A DNA stretch of 64,000 nt. It comes from Chrysomallon squamiferum. Lineage: Eukaryota > Mollusca > Gastropoda > Neomphalida > Peltospiridae. Every line of letters starts with the position of its first letter. Position 1 is the stretch's first letter. Shown piece by piece: positions 49,455 to 62,208 of this stretch. The notes below the pieces were generated by a model. The model was given only the letters and a program-made list of their open reading frames with translations, made no database searches and was not told the DNA's origin. The stretch is from contig CM022678.1 in assembly GCA_012295275.1 (NCBI GenBank), positions 222,767-286,766 of the forward strand, written 5' to 3'. The position numbers were made by a program, and so were the translations under genes.

Positions 49455-51804
49455 GTAATTAATGACAACGAAGTTTTTATCAACAGCATTGTGATCACTG
49501 CTTTCATATCCATTTTTATATAAAAAACTCATAGTAATATTAGCCTTTTATTATTTAAAAAAATATTTTAATAATTTATTTTTGTAAAAAAAATTAAAAA
49601 CTACAGTATACAAAGCTACAGTATCACTATGAGTATTACTTATATAACATAATTTAGTACAGTTGACAAAACTAAGAATATAACTTAGTAAAACTATTCA
49701 CATGTTATGTTATTTTGATAAGTAAAAATATAACTAGGTAAAAATATTCAGAAGTTATATTTATGTATTATTTTTATAACATAATTTAGTGCATTGACAA
49801 AACAAAGAATTATAACTTAGTAAAAGTAATGAGAAATTATAATTTTATTGCTTATGCAGCTTATTTCACTAATAAGACAGACAAGACTAAGATTGATTGG
49901 GATTGATTCTAATATTATTTATATGAATCCACGCATGAATCTGAATCCTGAACTGTGAAGTGACCCATGTGTGATTGTTCTACATGTTTTAAACATTATT
50001 ATTTACAAATTGTTATATCTCAACTGAAAAATGTTTTTTCAAGAAATAATATGCGCGAAGTTTGAAAATCAAAGATGAAAGTGTGTCCGCACTTTCAATA
50101 AGACAAAGTTGTTTATCACTTATTTAACTGAATTCTGATGACAAAATTTCAATATTTCAATATACTGTTTAGTTTTGATAGAAAATTATAAACAGTTAAA
50201 AATAATTTTTGTATTTGTAATAATAGAATATTTCAATGTATTGTTTATGTTATTAATGATAAATTCTAAACTGACAATAGTATTGTTTACATTTGGAACA
50301 ATACACTTGTTTCAATATATTGTTTATTCTCTCTTCGGAATTACTAAATTGAAAGTTTTAAAATTTATATTGATAATGAATTAGCAATTTAAAGTCTTTG
50401 TGGCCTTTTTTGTTTCACAGTAAAGCAAAACACACACTGGTTACTGTTTGATTATTTCATCATGACCATTATAATTATTCTTGTTTTTCTGTTATACATT
50501 TTAAAACTGTAAAGTAATGTATATTTCATACAGACAAAACATTTTTTAAATCATACATTGTTATATTTAATAATACTTTTAACAAATAATAGATTGTATT
50601 AATATTGTATGCTGTCCTTGCAGATACAAACATTTAAAAACAAAAATAAGCTTGTGAGATATAAATTTAAAAAATAATACAACTTGTACGACAAACAGTA
50701 AATATATTTTGCTGTGCAAATGTTCATTTAGGAGTAGAAGATAATTTAATTTGCAAGTTGAAAACTGAAACTTTTCTGTTTTCTCTACATGTTTTATATA
50801 TAACAGAAAACACATCAGGTTGTTATTACTACTTTTCAGTGAGACACTTCAATCTGAACAACATGCACACATCACCCATTCTGACTAAAGCAAACAAGTC
50901 CACATTCTGAGATATGAAGATGTGTGGCATCCACATGAAATATGGTCAGAGACAGATTATAAATCAGCCTGTCACTTACTTAACATAATTTAGTAGAATC
51001 CACAAAACCAAGAATACAACTTGGTCAAAGTGTTCACATGTTATGTTATATTGATAAGTAAGAATAAAATTATATTTATATTTTTATAACATAATTTAGT
51101 ACAGTTGACAAAACTGAGAATATAACTTAGTAAAACTGTTCATATTACATTTATATTTGTTTTGTTTATATAAAATAATTTAGTACAATCCACAAAACTA
51201 AGTGTATAGCTAAGTTAGAATATAACTTGGTAAAACTGTTCACATGTTATATTTATATTTGTATTGTTTATATGACAAAGTAAGAGGACAGACAAAACAA
51301 AGAGTGGAATTGATTCTAGTATTATTTATATGATGTTGTGCATAAATCTGAACCGAGAACTATGTGAACTCATTCAGCTGTGATTGTTTTGAAGATTATT
51401 ATTTAAAATTATGTTACCAGAGATGCTTTTTCAAGAAATAATATGCATGAATGAAAATCAAACATGAAAGTGTGTACACAAAGTAAATAAGATAAAATTG
51501 ACACTTATTTAACTTAATTTTACCTGTGTTATTGCTGTTAAGTGTTTAAAATTTGTTTTCATCTTTTCTTCATGTATGCAGGCTGATCAACATGTGTGTT
51601 TTATGTATGAAAAATACATTAAATGGAAAGCTATGTCACCAAATCTAAAATAATGTCAATGCAGTAATTTTCACAGACTTTATTTAGATCTCACAGATTT
51701 AGTCATTTCCAGTGATTTTAGAGAAATGTCTGTTGATAGCTTTCGTGTATATTTGTAATGTTTAGGTAAACTTGGAATAGCACTAGTAAATATGTGTGTT
51801 TCAG

Positions 51805-51928
51805 GTTTGACTATGTCCTTCGACAAAGCAGCAGAACAGCTGAGAAACACAGCAACCCAGAGCCAGAACCTGGCCCAGTCAGCCCATCACCACCTCAGAA
51901 CAAAAAACAAAAACAAATCCAAAACAAG
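51805..51928 (+). CDS. Start exon copy S9, compensated frame, altered peptide
   Basis: ATG at 51813 is followed by TCC TTC GAC (one base lost) and the exon carries the S8-type one-base gain near its end, so the donor is again reached in phase 2. The reading frame between the two changes differs: MSFDKAAEQLRNTATQSQNL, then AQSAHHHLRTKNKNKSKT. It is the nearest frame-compatible start exon to the gene body. An extra T also sits upstream of the ATG (gtttgactatg). Confidence 0.45.
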
Positions 51929-54281
51929 GTAATTAATGACAACGAAGTTTTTATCAACAGCATTGTGATCACTGCTTTCATATCCATTTTTATATAAAAA
52001 ACTCATAGTAATATTAGCCTTTTATTATTTAAAAAAATATTTTAATAATTTATTTATGTAAAAAAATTAAAAACTACAGTATACAAAGCTACAGTATCAC
52101 TATGAGTATTACTTATATAACATAATTTAGTACAGTTGACAAAACTAAGAATATAACTTAGTAAAACTATTCACATGTTATGTTATTTTGATAAGTAAAA
52201 ATATAACTAGGTAAAAATATTCAGAAGTTATATTTATGTATTATTTTTATAACATAATTTAGTGCATTGACAAAACAAAGAATTATAACTTAGTAAAAGT
52301 AATGAGAAATTATAATTTTATTGCTTATGCAGCTTATTTCACTAATAAGACAGACAAGACTAAGATTGATTGGGATTGATTCTAATGTTATTTATATGAA
52401 TCCACGCATGAATCTGAATCCTGAACTGTGAAGTGACCCATGTGTGATTGTTCTACATGTTTTAAACATTATTATTTACAAATTGTTATATCTCAACTGA
52501 AAAATGTTTTTTCAAGAAATAATATGCGCGAAGTTTGAAAATCAAAGATGAAAGTGTGTCCGCACTTTCAATAAGACAAAGTTGTTTATCACTTATTTAA
52601 CTGAATTCTGATGACAAAATTTCAATATTTCAATATACTGTTTAGTTTTGATAGAAAATTATAAACAGTTAAAAATAATTTTTGTATTTGTAATAATAGA
52701 ATATTTCAATGTATTGTTTATGTTATTGATGATAAATTCTAAACTGACAATAGTATTGTTTACATTTGGAACAATACACTTGTTTCAATATATTGTTTAT
52801 TCTCTCTTCGGAATTACTAAATTGAAAGTTTTAAAATTTATATTGATAATGAATTAGCAATTTAAAGTCTTTGTGGCCTTTTTGTTTGACAGTAAAAAAA
52901 AAACACACACTGGTTACTGTTTGATTATTTCATCATGACCATTATAATTATTCTTGTTTTTCTGTTATACATTTTAAAACTGTAAAGTAATGTATATTTC
53001 ATACAGACAAAACATTTTTTAAATCATACATTGTTATATTTAATAATACTTTTAACAAATAATTGATTGTATTAATATTGTATGCTGTCCTTGCAGATAC
53101 AAACATTTAAAAACAAAAATAAGCTTGTGAGATATAAATTTAAAAAATAATACAACTTGTACGACAAACAGTAAATATATTTTGCTGTGCAAATGTTCAT
53201 TTAGGAGTAGAAGATAATTTAATTTGCAAGTTGAAAACTGAAACTTTTTTCTGTTTTCTCTACATGTTTTATATATAACAGAAAACACATCAGGTTGTTA
53301 TTACTACTTTTCGGTCAGACACTTCAATCTGAACAACATGCACACATCACCCATTCTGACTAAAGGAGACAAGTCCACATTTTGAGATATGAATATGTGT
53401 GGCATCCACATGAAATATGGTCAGAGACAGATTATAAATCAGCCTGTCACTTACTTAACATAATTTAGTAGAATCCACAAAACCAAGAATACAACTTGGT
53501 CAAAGTGTTCACATGTTATGTTATATTGATAAGTAAGAATAAAATTATATTTATATTTTTATAACATAATTTAGTACAGTTGACAAAACTGAGAATATAA
53601 CTTAGTAAAACTGTTCATATTACATTTATATTTGTTTTGTTTATATAAAATAATTTAGTACAATCCACAAAACTAAGTGTATAGCTAAGTTAGAATATAA
53701 CTTGATAAAACTGTTCACATGTTATATTTATATTTGTATTGTTTATATGACAAAGTAAGAGGACAGACAAAACAAAGAGTGGAATTGATTCTAGTATTAT
53801 TTATATGATGTTGTGCATAAATCTGAACCGAGAACTATGTGAACTCATTCAGCTGTGATTGTTTTGAAGATTATTATTTAAAATTATGTTACCAGAGATG
53901 CTTTTTCAAGAAATAATATGCATGAATGAAAATCAAACATGAAAGTGTGTACACACAGTAAATAAGATAAAATTGACACTTATTCAACTGAATTTTACCT
54001 GTGTTATTGCTGTTAAGTGTTTAAAATTTGTTTTCATCTTTTCTTCATGTATGCAGGCTGATCAACATGTGTGTTTTGTGTATGAAAAATACATTAAATG
54101 GAAAGCTGATGTCACCAAATCTAAAATAATGTCAATGCAGTAATTTTCACAGACTTTATTTAGATCTCACAGATTTAGTCATTTCCGTTGATTTGAGAGA
54201 AATATTCTGTTGGTAGCTTTCATGTATATTTGTAATGTTTAGGTAAACTTGGAATAGCACTAGTAAGTCTGTGTGTTTCAG

Positions 54282-54404
54282 GTTGACTATATCTCTTCGA
54301 CAAAGCAGCAGAACAGCTGAGAAACGCAGCAACCCAGAGCCAGAACCTGGCCCAGTGGTGAATCACCATCCCCTAAAAAGAGGAAAAAAAACAATAAAAT
54401 GAAG
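54282..54404 (+). pseudogene. Start exon copy S10, ATG and donor lost
   Basis: The ATG is ATA at 54289 and the 3' part diverges after ggcccagtgg, with the gtaatt donor gone. The frame reads SLRQSSRTAEKRSNPEPEPG, then PVVNHHPLKRGKKTIK and a stop. This is the right end of the array. Confidence 0.75.
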
Positions 54405-54950
54405 TAACAAAATTGTTAAAATTATTTTCATGAGTATTTTTAAATAATAGAATCTGATATCTCTATTTTAAAAATGTGCTCCAGTGCATTCAGATCTGTA
54501 CTGGCGAAGGCAGAATTGTTAAACCCTTGTTTTTCATTCTGTCAAATTGTAAAGCTATATGTTTAAAGTTTTTAAAATTTTAGAATTATTATATTTATTA
54601 TAAAACTGTTATAAATAGTACACATATTGTGATAATTATTACATTTACTATGAAACTAAGGTATAAGTTAATATAACTATTGTAACAGTTATGATATTTA
54701 CAAAGCTGCTTCTTAGAAAACATCCTACAAATGCTTTGTGATAATTATCAGTTAATTGTTAGAAAATATTTCGAATGAACTGGTAGGTTTAAATGAAATA
54801 TCACTTGTTCATGAGAAAGAATACACCATGTAGTGGGTTTCATCTTTTTTTTCTTCTTTTTTTTTAATCTGAATTTTGCTTAATCTTAAGTAGCAGTGAA
54901 AACAATTTTTGTTTTTCTTTCTTCTGTTTTAAAAATATTATTTTTTACAG
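54405..54950. other. Intron upstream of the first common exon
   Basis: AT-rich, unlike the array units. It ends in a T-rich stretch and ttttttacag. No coding was seen. Confidence 0.6.
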
Positions 54951-55024
54951 CTCAACCAACATGAATGACAGGAAAAAGAGTTCACAAATGTCATCTAACG
55001 TTACAGATATGTCTTCCTCACAGA
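54951..55024 (+). CDS. Common exon B of the nSTAND3-ankyrin gene
   Basis: Acceptor attttttacag and donor gtatgacaaa bound 74 nt. Entered in phase 2 from an intact start exon it reads S-STNMNDRKKSSQMSSNVTD, then MSSSQ plus A. It is serine-rich and probably disordered. An internal ATG at 54961 could serve as start when an out-of-frame start exon, or none, is used. The outgoing phase matches the next exon. Confidence 0.6.
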
Positions 55025-55314
55025 GTATGACAAATTTATTTGTATCTTTAATAATGAAATATTTCAATTCGTGTTTATATTTTGTTTTAATTTTTGTTAG
55101 GCTTTGAAATGTGACACTTTTTTCTTTTATATTCATAACAATATTACACATATAAAAAAAAAAAAAAAAAATGAATAGTTATATTCAGAAATACTGTCAG
55201 GACAGACTGCATTAATAGTGAACAGTGTCATATCTCTACAAGTAGATATATTGTTTTTAGAAATTATTTTTTAAATTGTTAATTTAACTAATTTCTTTTA
55301 CTCTGTTTACAAAG

Positions 55315-55431
55315 ATACTGGAAGAACTCAACCAGTGGTAGAGCACAGTGTCAATATCAGCACAGTTCAGAATTACCAGGATCTGTCTAATTGTAGGAAT
55401 GTTGTGTTTGGAAATCAAATTATTAAAACTA
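55315..55431 (+). CDS. Common exon C of the nSTAND3-ankyrin gene
   Basis: Acceptor tctgtttacaaag and donor gtaagttata bound 117 nt. In the inherited phase it reads N-TGRTQPVVEHSVNISTVQNY, then QDLSNCRNVVFGNQIIKT plus A, open throughout. The VNIS...NVVFGNQ stretch resembles short linker segments ahead of NTPase domains, but no named domain is claimed. It is in phase with exon D. Confidence 0.65.
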
Positions 55432-55737
55432 GTAAGTTATAAACTGAAAGTTTCTTTTTTCTACCTGCTTAATAAATAACAGAATACACATCACAGTAGT
55501 CAATAGTACATTTCTATCACTGTGACCTGAACAACATAGACACACACATATACACACACGCATATATGCAGACATGCATTGCACACACACAAATATGTTC
55601 AGACAGTGACACAGTTTATGTATGCTGACCTGAACTAGAGTTTAATCTTAAACTGTTAATATATACATGAATTAAACAGGACTATCTACCTGTCATTATT
55701 ATTACATGTGGATACTAATATACAGAAGAAGGTACAA

Positions 55738-55868
55738 CAACAACAATAATCATACACCACCACCACCACCACCACCAACAACAACAACAGCAACAACAAC
55801 AACAATAATAATAATAATCGTAATAATAGTAATAATAATATGAACAATAACAATAAATAAATAGCATT
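55738..55868. repeat. Compound trinucleotide tract (CAA/CCA/AAT) in intron
   Basis: Runs of (CAA)n, (CCA)n, (CAA)n and (AAT)n variants lie within the intron between exons C and D. Open frames across it on the minus strand (poly-Leu, poly-Val) are low-complexity artefacts. Confidence 0.9.
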
Positions 55869-56064
55869 AGTGATAAAAAACAACAGCAGTAGTTTTGATA
55901 ATAGTAGTAATAATTGTAGTAAAATAAATAACAAAGATTTAATAATAATGTTAAATGTTTACTGATGAATAAAGTACAGAGTAATTGTACAGATCACTTT
56001 AATCATTTCTTTTACTGATCATCAATAACACAAACTTATTTGTTTTATTTTTATACTATTTCAG

Positions 56065-56097
56065 CAAAGACTGATGTGAAAGCATGCAATATCAAAG
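56065..56097 (+). CDS. Common exon D (33 nt) of the nSTAND3-ankyrin gene
   Basis: Acceptor atactatttcag and donor gtattttatt bound 33 nt reading T-KTDVKACNIK plus G in the inherited phase. An (ATT)n tract starts just after the donor (about 56102-56150). A 33-nt exon leaves the frame unchanged if skipped, so it could be optional. Confidence 0.55.
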
Positions 56098-56100
56098 GTA

Positions 56101-56149
<49 letters not shown>

Positions 56150-56402
56150 TGTACAATTTCCAAAGATATTCATAAATAACAAAATAATCATCATGTTACT
56201 TTTACACCATCTAAAATTGTGGCAACTTTTTATCTTTATTAAATTCTGCTGAACTAAATTTATGAAACAAACTATAGCATTTTTATTTTAAGAACTTGAC
56301 CTCTGATATCCAGTTAAAAATTATATTATTTATATCTAAATGGTAAAATATGTTCACAATAATTAATAATAGATGTTTTTTTTTTTAAATGCTGTGATAC
56401 AG

Positions 56403-59400
56403 AGTGTACCAGGTCAGTGTTAAACTCAGTTGACTGGAGAGTCTATGTTGAAACAAGAGCAGAGAAAAGAGGTGTTGCACTTTTGAAGAAGCATGGTGTT
56501 GTAATAGTAGTAGGAAGTCCAGGTTCAGGAAAGACAACTCTGGCTTTGAGCATGATGAGAAAGATAGAAAATGAAGAAAAAAGAGAATCTTACTCGCTGA
56601 CTCATCACACTTGTTTCAGTGACATCCCTCTATCTACAGATAAGAAGTGTGTTGTTCTCATTGATGATATATTTGGTAAGACTAATCTTGTTTCAGATTT
56701 TATAGAATCATGGAAACTCAAATTTCCAGAGATATGGAGTCTTGTTCAGGAAGGTTGTCTGAAATGTATTATTACTTTAAGAAAACAAATATTTTCAGAA
56801 AGTGAAACTAGTTTGAAGGAATTTGGTCTGTTTAATGAGAAACATGTTCTTGATCTGCAGAGTCATGACTATTGTCTGGATCATGGTGAAAAAGAAGAAA
56901 TTCTAAACAAATATCTCAAACAAAAGGATGTTCCAATGGATGAAACTGATAAAAAGGCTGTCATTAAAAGTTCATGTACACAGTTAGGATTTCCTCAGGT
57001 GTGTGTGTTTTATGTTAATTCAAGTGATGCACAGAAAAGAGGAGTTGAGTTTTTTATGAAACCTGTAGAATATCTGAGACAAGGGCTGGAAAATTTGAAA
57101 AATGATAAATCTTCACAGATTAATTACCTGGTTCTACTGCTGATCATGTTTCAGCAAGGCAGTCTCAACATTGATTCACTGGATCCATCTGAAAATGACT
57201 CTGACAGTGACATAATGAAATTAGTAAGACTGCTAGAGCAAGTCTGTCAGAGTGTAAAAAACACTGGTCTCACAAAAATAAAGAAAACAGCTGATGTACT
57301 GTGTGGTACCTATTTGAAGCGTTGTGACAATAAATACACATTTATTCACCAGTCAGTGTTTGACTCTTTGTTTCTGATGTTTTCATCACAGTTTCCAGAG
57401 AAAGCAGCAGAGTTGCTAGAAGTGTGTCCTGTCTCCATGTTGTTAGAATATGTTGTGACGCCTGGAGTGTCTAACAAAAGTCACATTACATTGACTGTGA
57501 GACCTGACTGCTTTGATGTTCTTGCTCGCAGATTTACTGACTTGTTGGCATCAGACAATTTCATAGAAATTATTTCACATCCGTCACTGAAAGATGAAGA
57601 GTTTGTGAAGTATATGACAGAGGAAAAACACATGTATGGCAAAACATCTGAAATACTGCATCAAAGGCTATGTAAAATTGAAGATGAATATTGCACACAA
57701 CCTAGCTATCTTTCTGAAGAAAACATTAAAATTGTTTATGTATTATTCATATATAGAAACACTGCTAATGAAACATTCAGCTATAGACCATTTCTTCTTG
57801 ATGATGATTTGAAAGTTGAAACAAATTTAATAAATTCAACATCTGTTCCAAGTCAGTGTATTGTGAATGGGCTAAGAACATTGTCAAGGTTCTTTGCATC
57901 ACATCTATGTAAAATGAAATTAACATATGTGAAGAAAGAACTTTTGGATATTTCTTGTTTGTTTGGTGATGAAGATGTTGTGAAACTGTTGCTAGAATCA
58001 GGTGTCATTCCAACATTTGATACATTCAGTGCAGCAGCATGTTCAACGACAGACAGTACTACCATACTGAAAGAATTGTTACAGTGTAAAAAGGAGATGA
58101 AGTTGACTTTGTGTTCCCGCTTGTTGTATGTTTCTATTTATTCAGGTAACATGAACATTGCCTGTCTGTTGGCTGATATGATAAACAAAGAGAAAAACAA
58201 CAGTGAAATCCAGGGAAAGGCTGTGAAACTGTTATTGGTTAAGTTCTGTAGAAAAGTAAGACGTAAATCACATTACATGTGTTTTGAAAACTCAGATACT
58301 ACTGAAGTTGTTGATGTCAGATCTCTATTTAAAAAGCTGGTTACCTATGATATAATAAACAAAATTAAAGACATTGCTATCATTGCTGTTTGTCAGAGTA
58401 CTTCAAGTTTTATAAGAGAAATAGTAAAACTGAAACCTGATTGTATAAATGATGAGAACAGAGATAAAGTACTTTTAGCAGCAGCAATGTGGGGATCTAC
58501 TGACACAGTGAATTTTCTCATTGACCACATATGTAATGATACAGATGAGAACAACTGGAAGAAAAGTGAATTACTGAAAGTAGCAGTGCAGAGCAGAAAT
58601 TTAACAGTGCAGATGTTGTTCAGTTTCTTCTTGATAAAGGTGCTGATCCTAATATCAATGTAGCTGTCAAAGAGAAATTGGATCATTTCTTTGAAGAGCA
58701 AATAAGATTAAAAGTGCCAACATTTTTGCATAATCACATAAGTAGATTGGAACATTATTTGAAAGTGTTGTCTTCAGACACAGCTCTCCACATTGCAGTT
58801 CAGGGTGGTCACTTAGATATGATAAAATCACTGATAGAGAAAAATGCTGATGTTAATGCAGTAAACAGTGAGGGAAGAACTCCACTTCATGAAGCTGTAA
58901 AAGCAGTGACACACAGAAAGGAAGTAGCTTTGTTGTTACTGGAAAATGGTGCTGATGCTGATATAACAGATAAAGAAAAGAATTCAGCATTGCACATAGC
59001 ATCTCAAATTGACATAGATGTGGTGCAAAAAGTAATACAAAAAGGTGTTGATATAAATGTAATTAACACTCGAGGGCAAACTCCTCTTCATTTGTCCTTA
59101 TATTATGACAGACCAGAAATAGCTTTATACTTACTCAAACAAGGAGCTGATCTTAATTTAACAGATGAAGATAACAATTCTGTTTTACACTTAGCAGCTG
59201 AATGTGGAAATATTGAAAGTGTGAAAGCAATGATTGAAAAAGGTGTTGATATAAATATGAAAAACAACAGAGGTGAAATTCCTCTTTTTACAGCTGTTAA
59301 TTATGAACAAGATAAATTTGATACATCTCTGAATGATGAAAAATGTAAAGTAGTTTTTCATTTACTGGAACATGGAGCTGATCCTAATTTAACAGACAAT

Positions 59401-59859
59401 GATAAAAATTCTGTTTTACACCTAGCATCTAAACATGGAAATGTAGAAATTGTGACAGCACTGACTGAAAAAGGCTTTGATGTAAATAAGAAAAACAGTA
59501 AAGGTGAAACTCCTTTTTTTGCTGCTGTTAATTATACGAAAAATGCATATTGTTGTTTAGCTCTTAACTATGATGTATTTGAATATGGTAAAAACTGTAA
59601 AGTAATTTTTTCTTTACTGGAACATGGAGCTGATCCTAATTTAACAGACAAAGATAACAATTCTGTTTTACACTTAGCAGCTGAACGTGGAAATATAGAA
59701 CTTGTGAAGGCACTGATTGAAAAAGGTGTTGATGTAAATGTTATTAATTCCAATGGTGAAACTCCTCTGGGTAAAGCTATGAGTTGCATTTGTTTTTGGA
59801 AGGAAAGGGAAATTTTTTTGTATTTACGTGAGCATGGTGCTAAAGACAGTTATAGATAA
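56403..59859 (+). CDS. nSTAND3-type NTPase with C-terminal ankyrin repeats (last exon, one frameshift)
   Basis: A large terminal exon begins after acceptor gctgtgatacag and continues in the phase left by exon D. The first open part (to about 58600) has a P-loop NTPase. Walker A GSPGSGKTT is about 35 residues in. Walker B CVVLIDDIFG lies about 45 residues later, and a CIITLRKQIF strand carries a likely sensor arginine. The DD-[IV]-FG motif, the following GFPQVCVFY segment and the FIHQSVFDSLF segment fit the nSTAND3 family (family knowledge). Degenerate ankyrin-like helices begin near 57950. After a one-base shift near 58600, the second frame carries clear ankyrin repeats (ALHIAVQGGHLDMIKSLIEK, then about eight more) and ends at TAA 59857-59859. 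Such STAND proteins are thought to act as cytosolic ligand-gated switches, often in immunity. The role here is inferred. The ligand and signalling output are unknown. Confidence 0.85.
58596..58606 (+). other. Frameshift site inside the ankyrin-coding region
   Basis: The upstream frame ends at a TAG at 58661-58663 after reading VAVQSRN. The ankyrin signature NSADVVQFLLDKGADPN continues in the frame displaced by one base. A single missing T in the aatttaac run would explain it. It could be a true mutation, a polymorphism or an assembly error in a short homopolymer. Confidence 0.8.
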
Positions 59860-59990
59860 ATACATTTTGATATAAAACCCCTGAACTTGTTTCAGTTTAA
59901 AACATTATCTAAACAGACTGTCACTTTAAGTGGAGGATTACCTAATGAGAACAGTTTAAAATTGTGCAGAAATAAAAAAAAGAAGAGAAT
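59860..59990 (+). terminator. 3' UTR and poly(A) signal
   Basis: AATAAA at 59971-59976 lies 112 bases after the stop codon, followed by an A/G-rich stretch. Further possible signals occur downstream. The cleavage site is not determined. Confidence 0.5.
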
Positions 59991-61019
<1,029 letters not shown>

Positions 61020-61022
<3 letters not shown>

Positions 61023-61467
61023 AATGAAAAAAAAGCCTGTTTAGTGATTCACTTTTGATTTACTTGTTTGTTTTTCTGTTACATAAAACAGAAAATAAAA
61101 ACAAACAAAAAGTATTGTGTAATGTGCTAACCTTTGCTGGTTATGCCTCTGTTACATAAATAATGTATGAAATGTGTCAGCTTCTGTATATTTGTTCTAA
61201 TTTGCAGTGTACAGTGTGCAAACTGCCTTTATTTTGTGTGTCAACTAACTGTAGATCAATGTTCAGCCTGTGGGTTCATAATTAACCGTGTCTTTGATTA
61301 ATGGATAAACTGGACAAATGCTGTTTATCTCTCATTTGTTACACACCAAGTTCTTACAGCTGAAGAACTAATTAAGCCGGTGTGTATAATATTAACTTTT
61401 CATTTTTTCAGTTACTAAATACAAAGATGATATAGAATAACCAAATAGAAAGAAATTAGCAAATGTG

Positions 61468-61468
<1 letters not shown>
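61020..61468. other. Non-coding DNA
   Basis: AT-rich, and nothing recognised. Confidence 0.5.

Positions 61469-61523
<55 letters not shown>
61469..61523. repeat. (AAT)n microsatellite
   Basis: About 55 bases of AAT repeats, followed by a short (GAAA)n run. Confidence 0.97.
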
Positions 61524-61524
<1 letters not shown>

Positions 61525-61939
61525 GCCAGAAAGAAAGAAAGAAAATCCTAATATTTATATAGCTGAGACCTGTGTATGTACTTTGTGTACTTTATGTACA
61601 TTTTGTACCGCAGTTATTTCCTCTGCGATTGTCACAAGATATTTTTGTTTTCATTTTTAGAACCAGGAAATCAGATTAACAAAATACTTGGCCTGGTTGG
61701 TTGTGAAAGTCACGTGATAGTGGAGTTTTATTAAGCTGTTGTTTTTGTTGGGATTAGCGATGGGAATTAAATAACTTTCCAATACAACTAAATTAAACCA
61801 CTTTAAACTGCTTTGTTTAAAGTTTTTTTTTTTTTTTTTTTTTTTTTGCTTTTTTAAATTCTTATAAATTGTAATACGGATAAATTGCATCTGATTTACC
61901 AGTTCACTCGATTATGAACTGTTTTGTTACAAGGTATGT

Positions 61940-62208
61940 GACAAATGGATGTGTAACAAGTGGGATGATACCTAAATAAGTAACCCTTGAGAGTAAAAGT
62001 CCATTAAACTGCTAATATTTTAAAATAACAATTATTATTATAGAGTGTATTGTAATTCAGTTATCATAATAAATATATTTTATAAATGTGTATTACTTTT
62101 GTTTTCTTTATTAGATAAAGTAAATTTCCTGTATTGTTCAAGAAAAACACACTGCAGTTGAGTAATGCATTGTATGAGTTGTCATGGCAACCTCTCGGCT
62201 GCTTGTTA

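Larger units (their letters stand above)
30370..54360 (+). repeat. Tandem array, period about 2475 bp, each full unit carrying a start exon
   Basis: Start-exon copies begin at 30730, 33213, 35728, 38282, 40753, 43229, 46856, 49331, 51805 and 54282. Spacings are 2483, 2515, 2554, 2471, 2476, 3627, 2475, 2474 and 2477. The 3627 spacing is one full unit plus a 1155-bp truncated one. Units are near-identical, and the first two or three are slightly more diverged. Each unit looks like a dimer of two diverged halves of about 1.2 kb: the cataatttagtac-gttgacaaaac block, the tttttcaagaaataatatgc block and the gaaagtgtgt-cac block each occur twice per unit. Conserved open frames of 69 and 78 codons in the array are by-products of duplication, with no homology recognised. 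Confidence 0.97.
25830..59980 (+). other. Inferred transcription unit of the nSTAND3-ankyrin gene
   Basis: Inferred from the order and phase of splice sites: optional 5' exons (27069-30206), one of ten alternative start exons (30730-54400), then exons at 54951, 55315, 56065 and 56403, and a poly(A) signal near 59971. Joins from the intact start exons through to the last exon are all in phase. Actual use of each 5' exon cannot be known without transcripts. Confidence 0.5.

Noticed and set aside
39124-52857. 69-codon plus-strand and 78-codon minus-strand open frames repeated in nearly every array unit
   Set aside because: They recur only because the unit is duplicated. The composition is that of translated AT-rich DNA. 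The plus-strand frame lacks a true ATG start, and no homology was recognised.
30370-54360. CRISPR-like or retroviral long-terminal-repeat interpretation of the 2475-bp repeats
   Set aside because: Units are head-to-tail with no spacers, no polymerase or gag-like frames, and splice-site-bounded exons in a eukaryotic context.
55686-55934. Minus-strand poly-leucine/poly-valine frame
   Set aside because: Translation of an intronic trinucleotide tract.
57853-59789. Minus-strand frames inside the NTPase-ankyrin exon
   Set aside because: Shadows of the plus-strand coding sequence, which has domain support.
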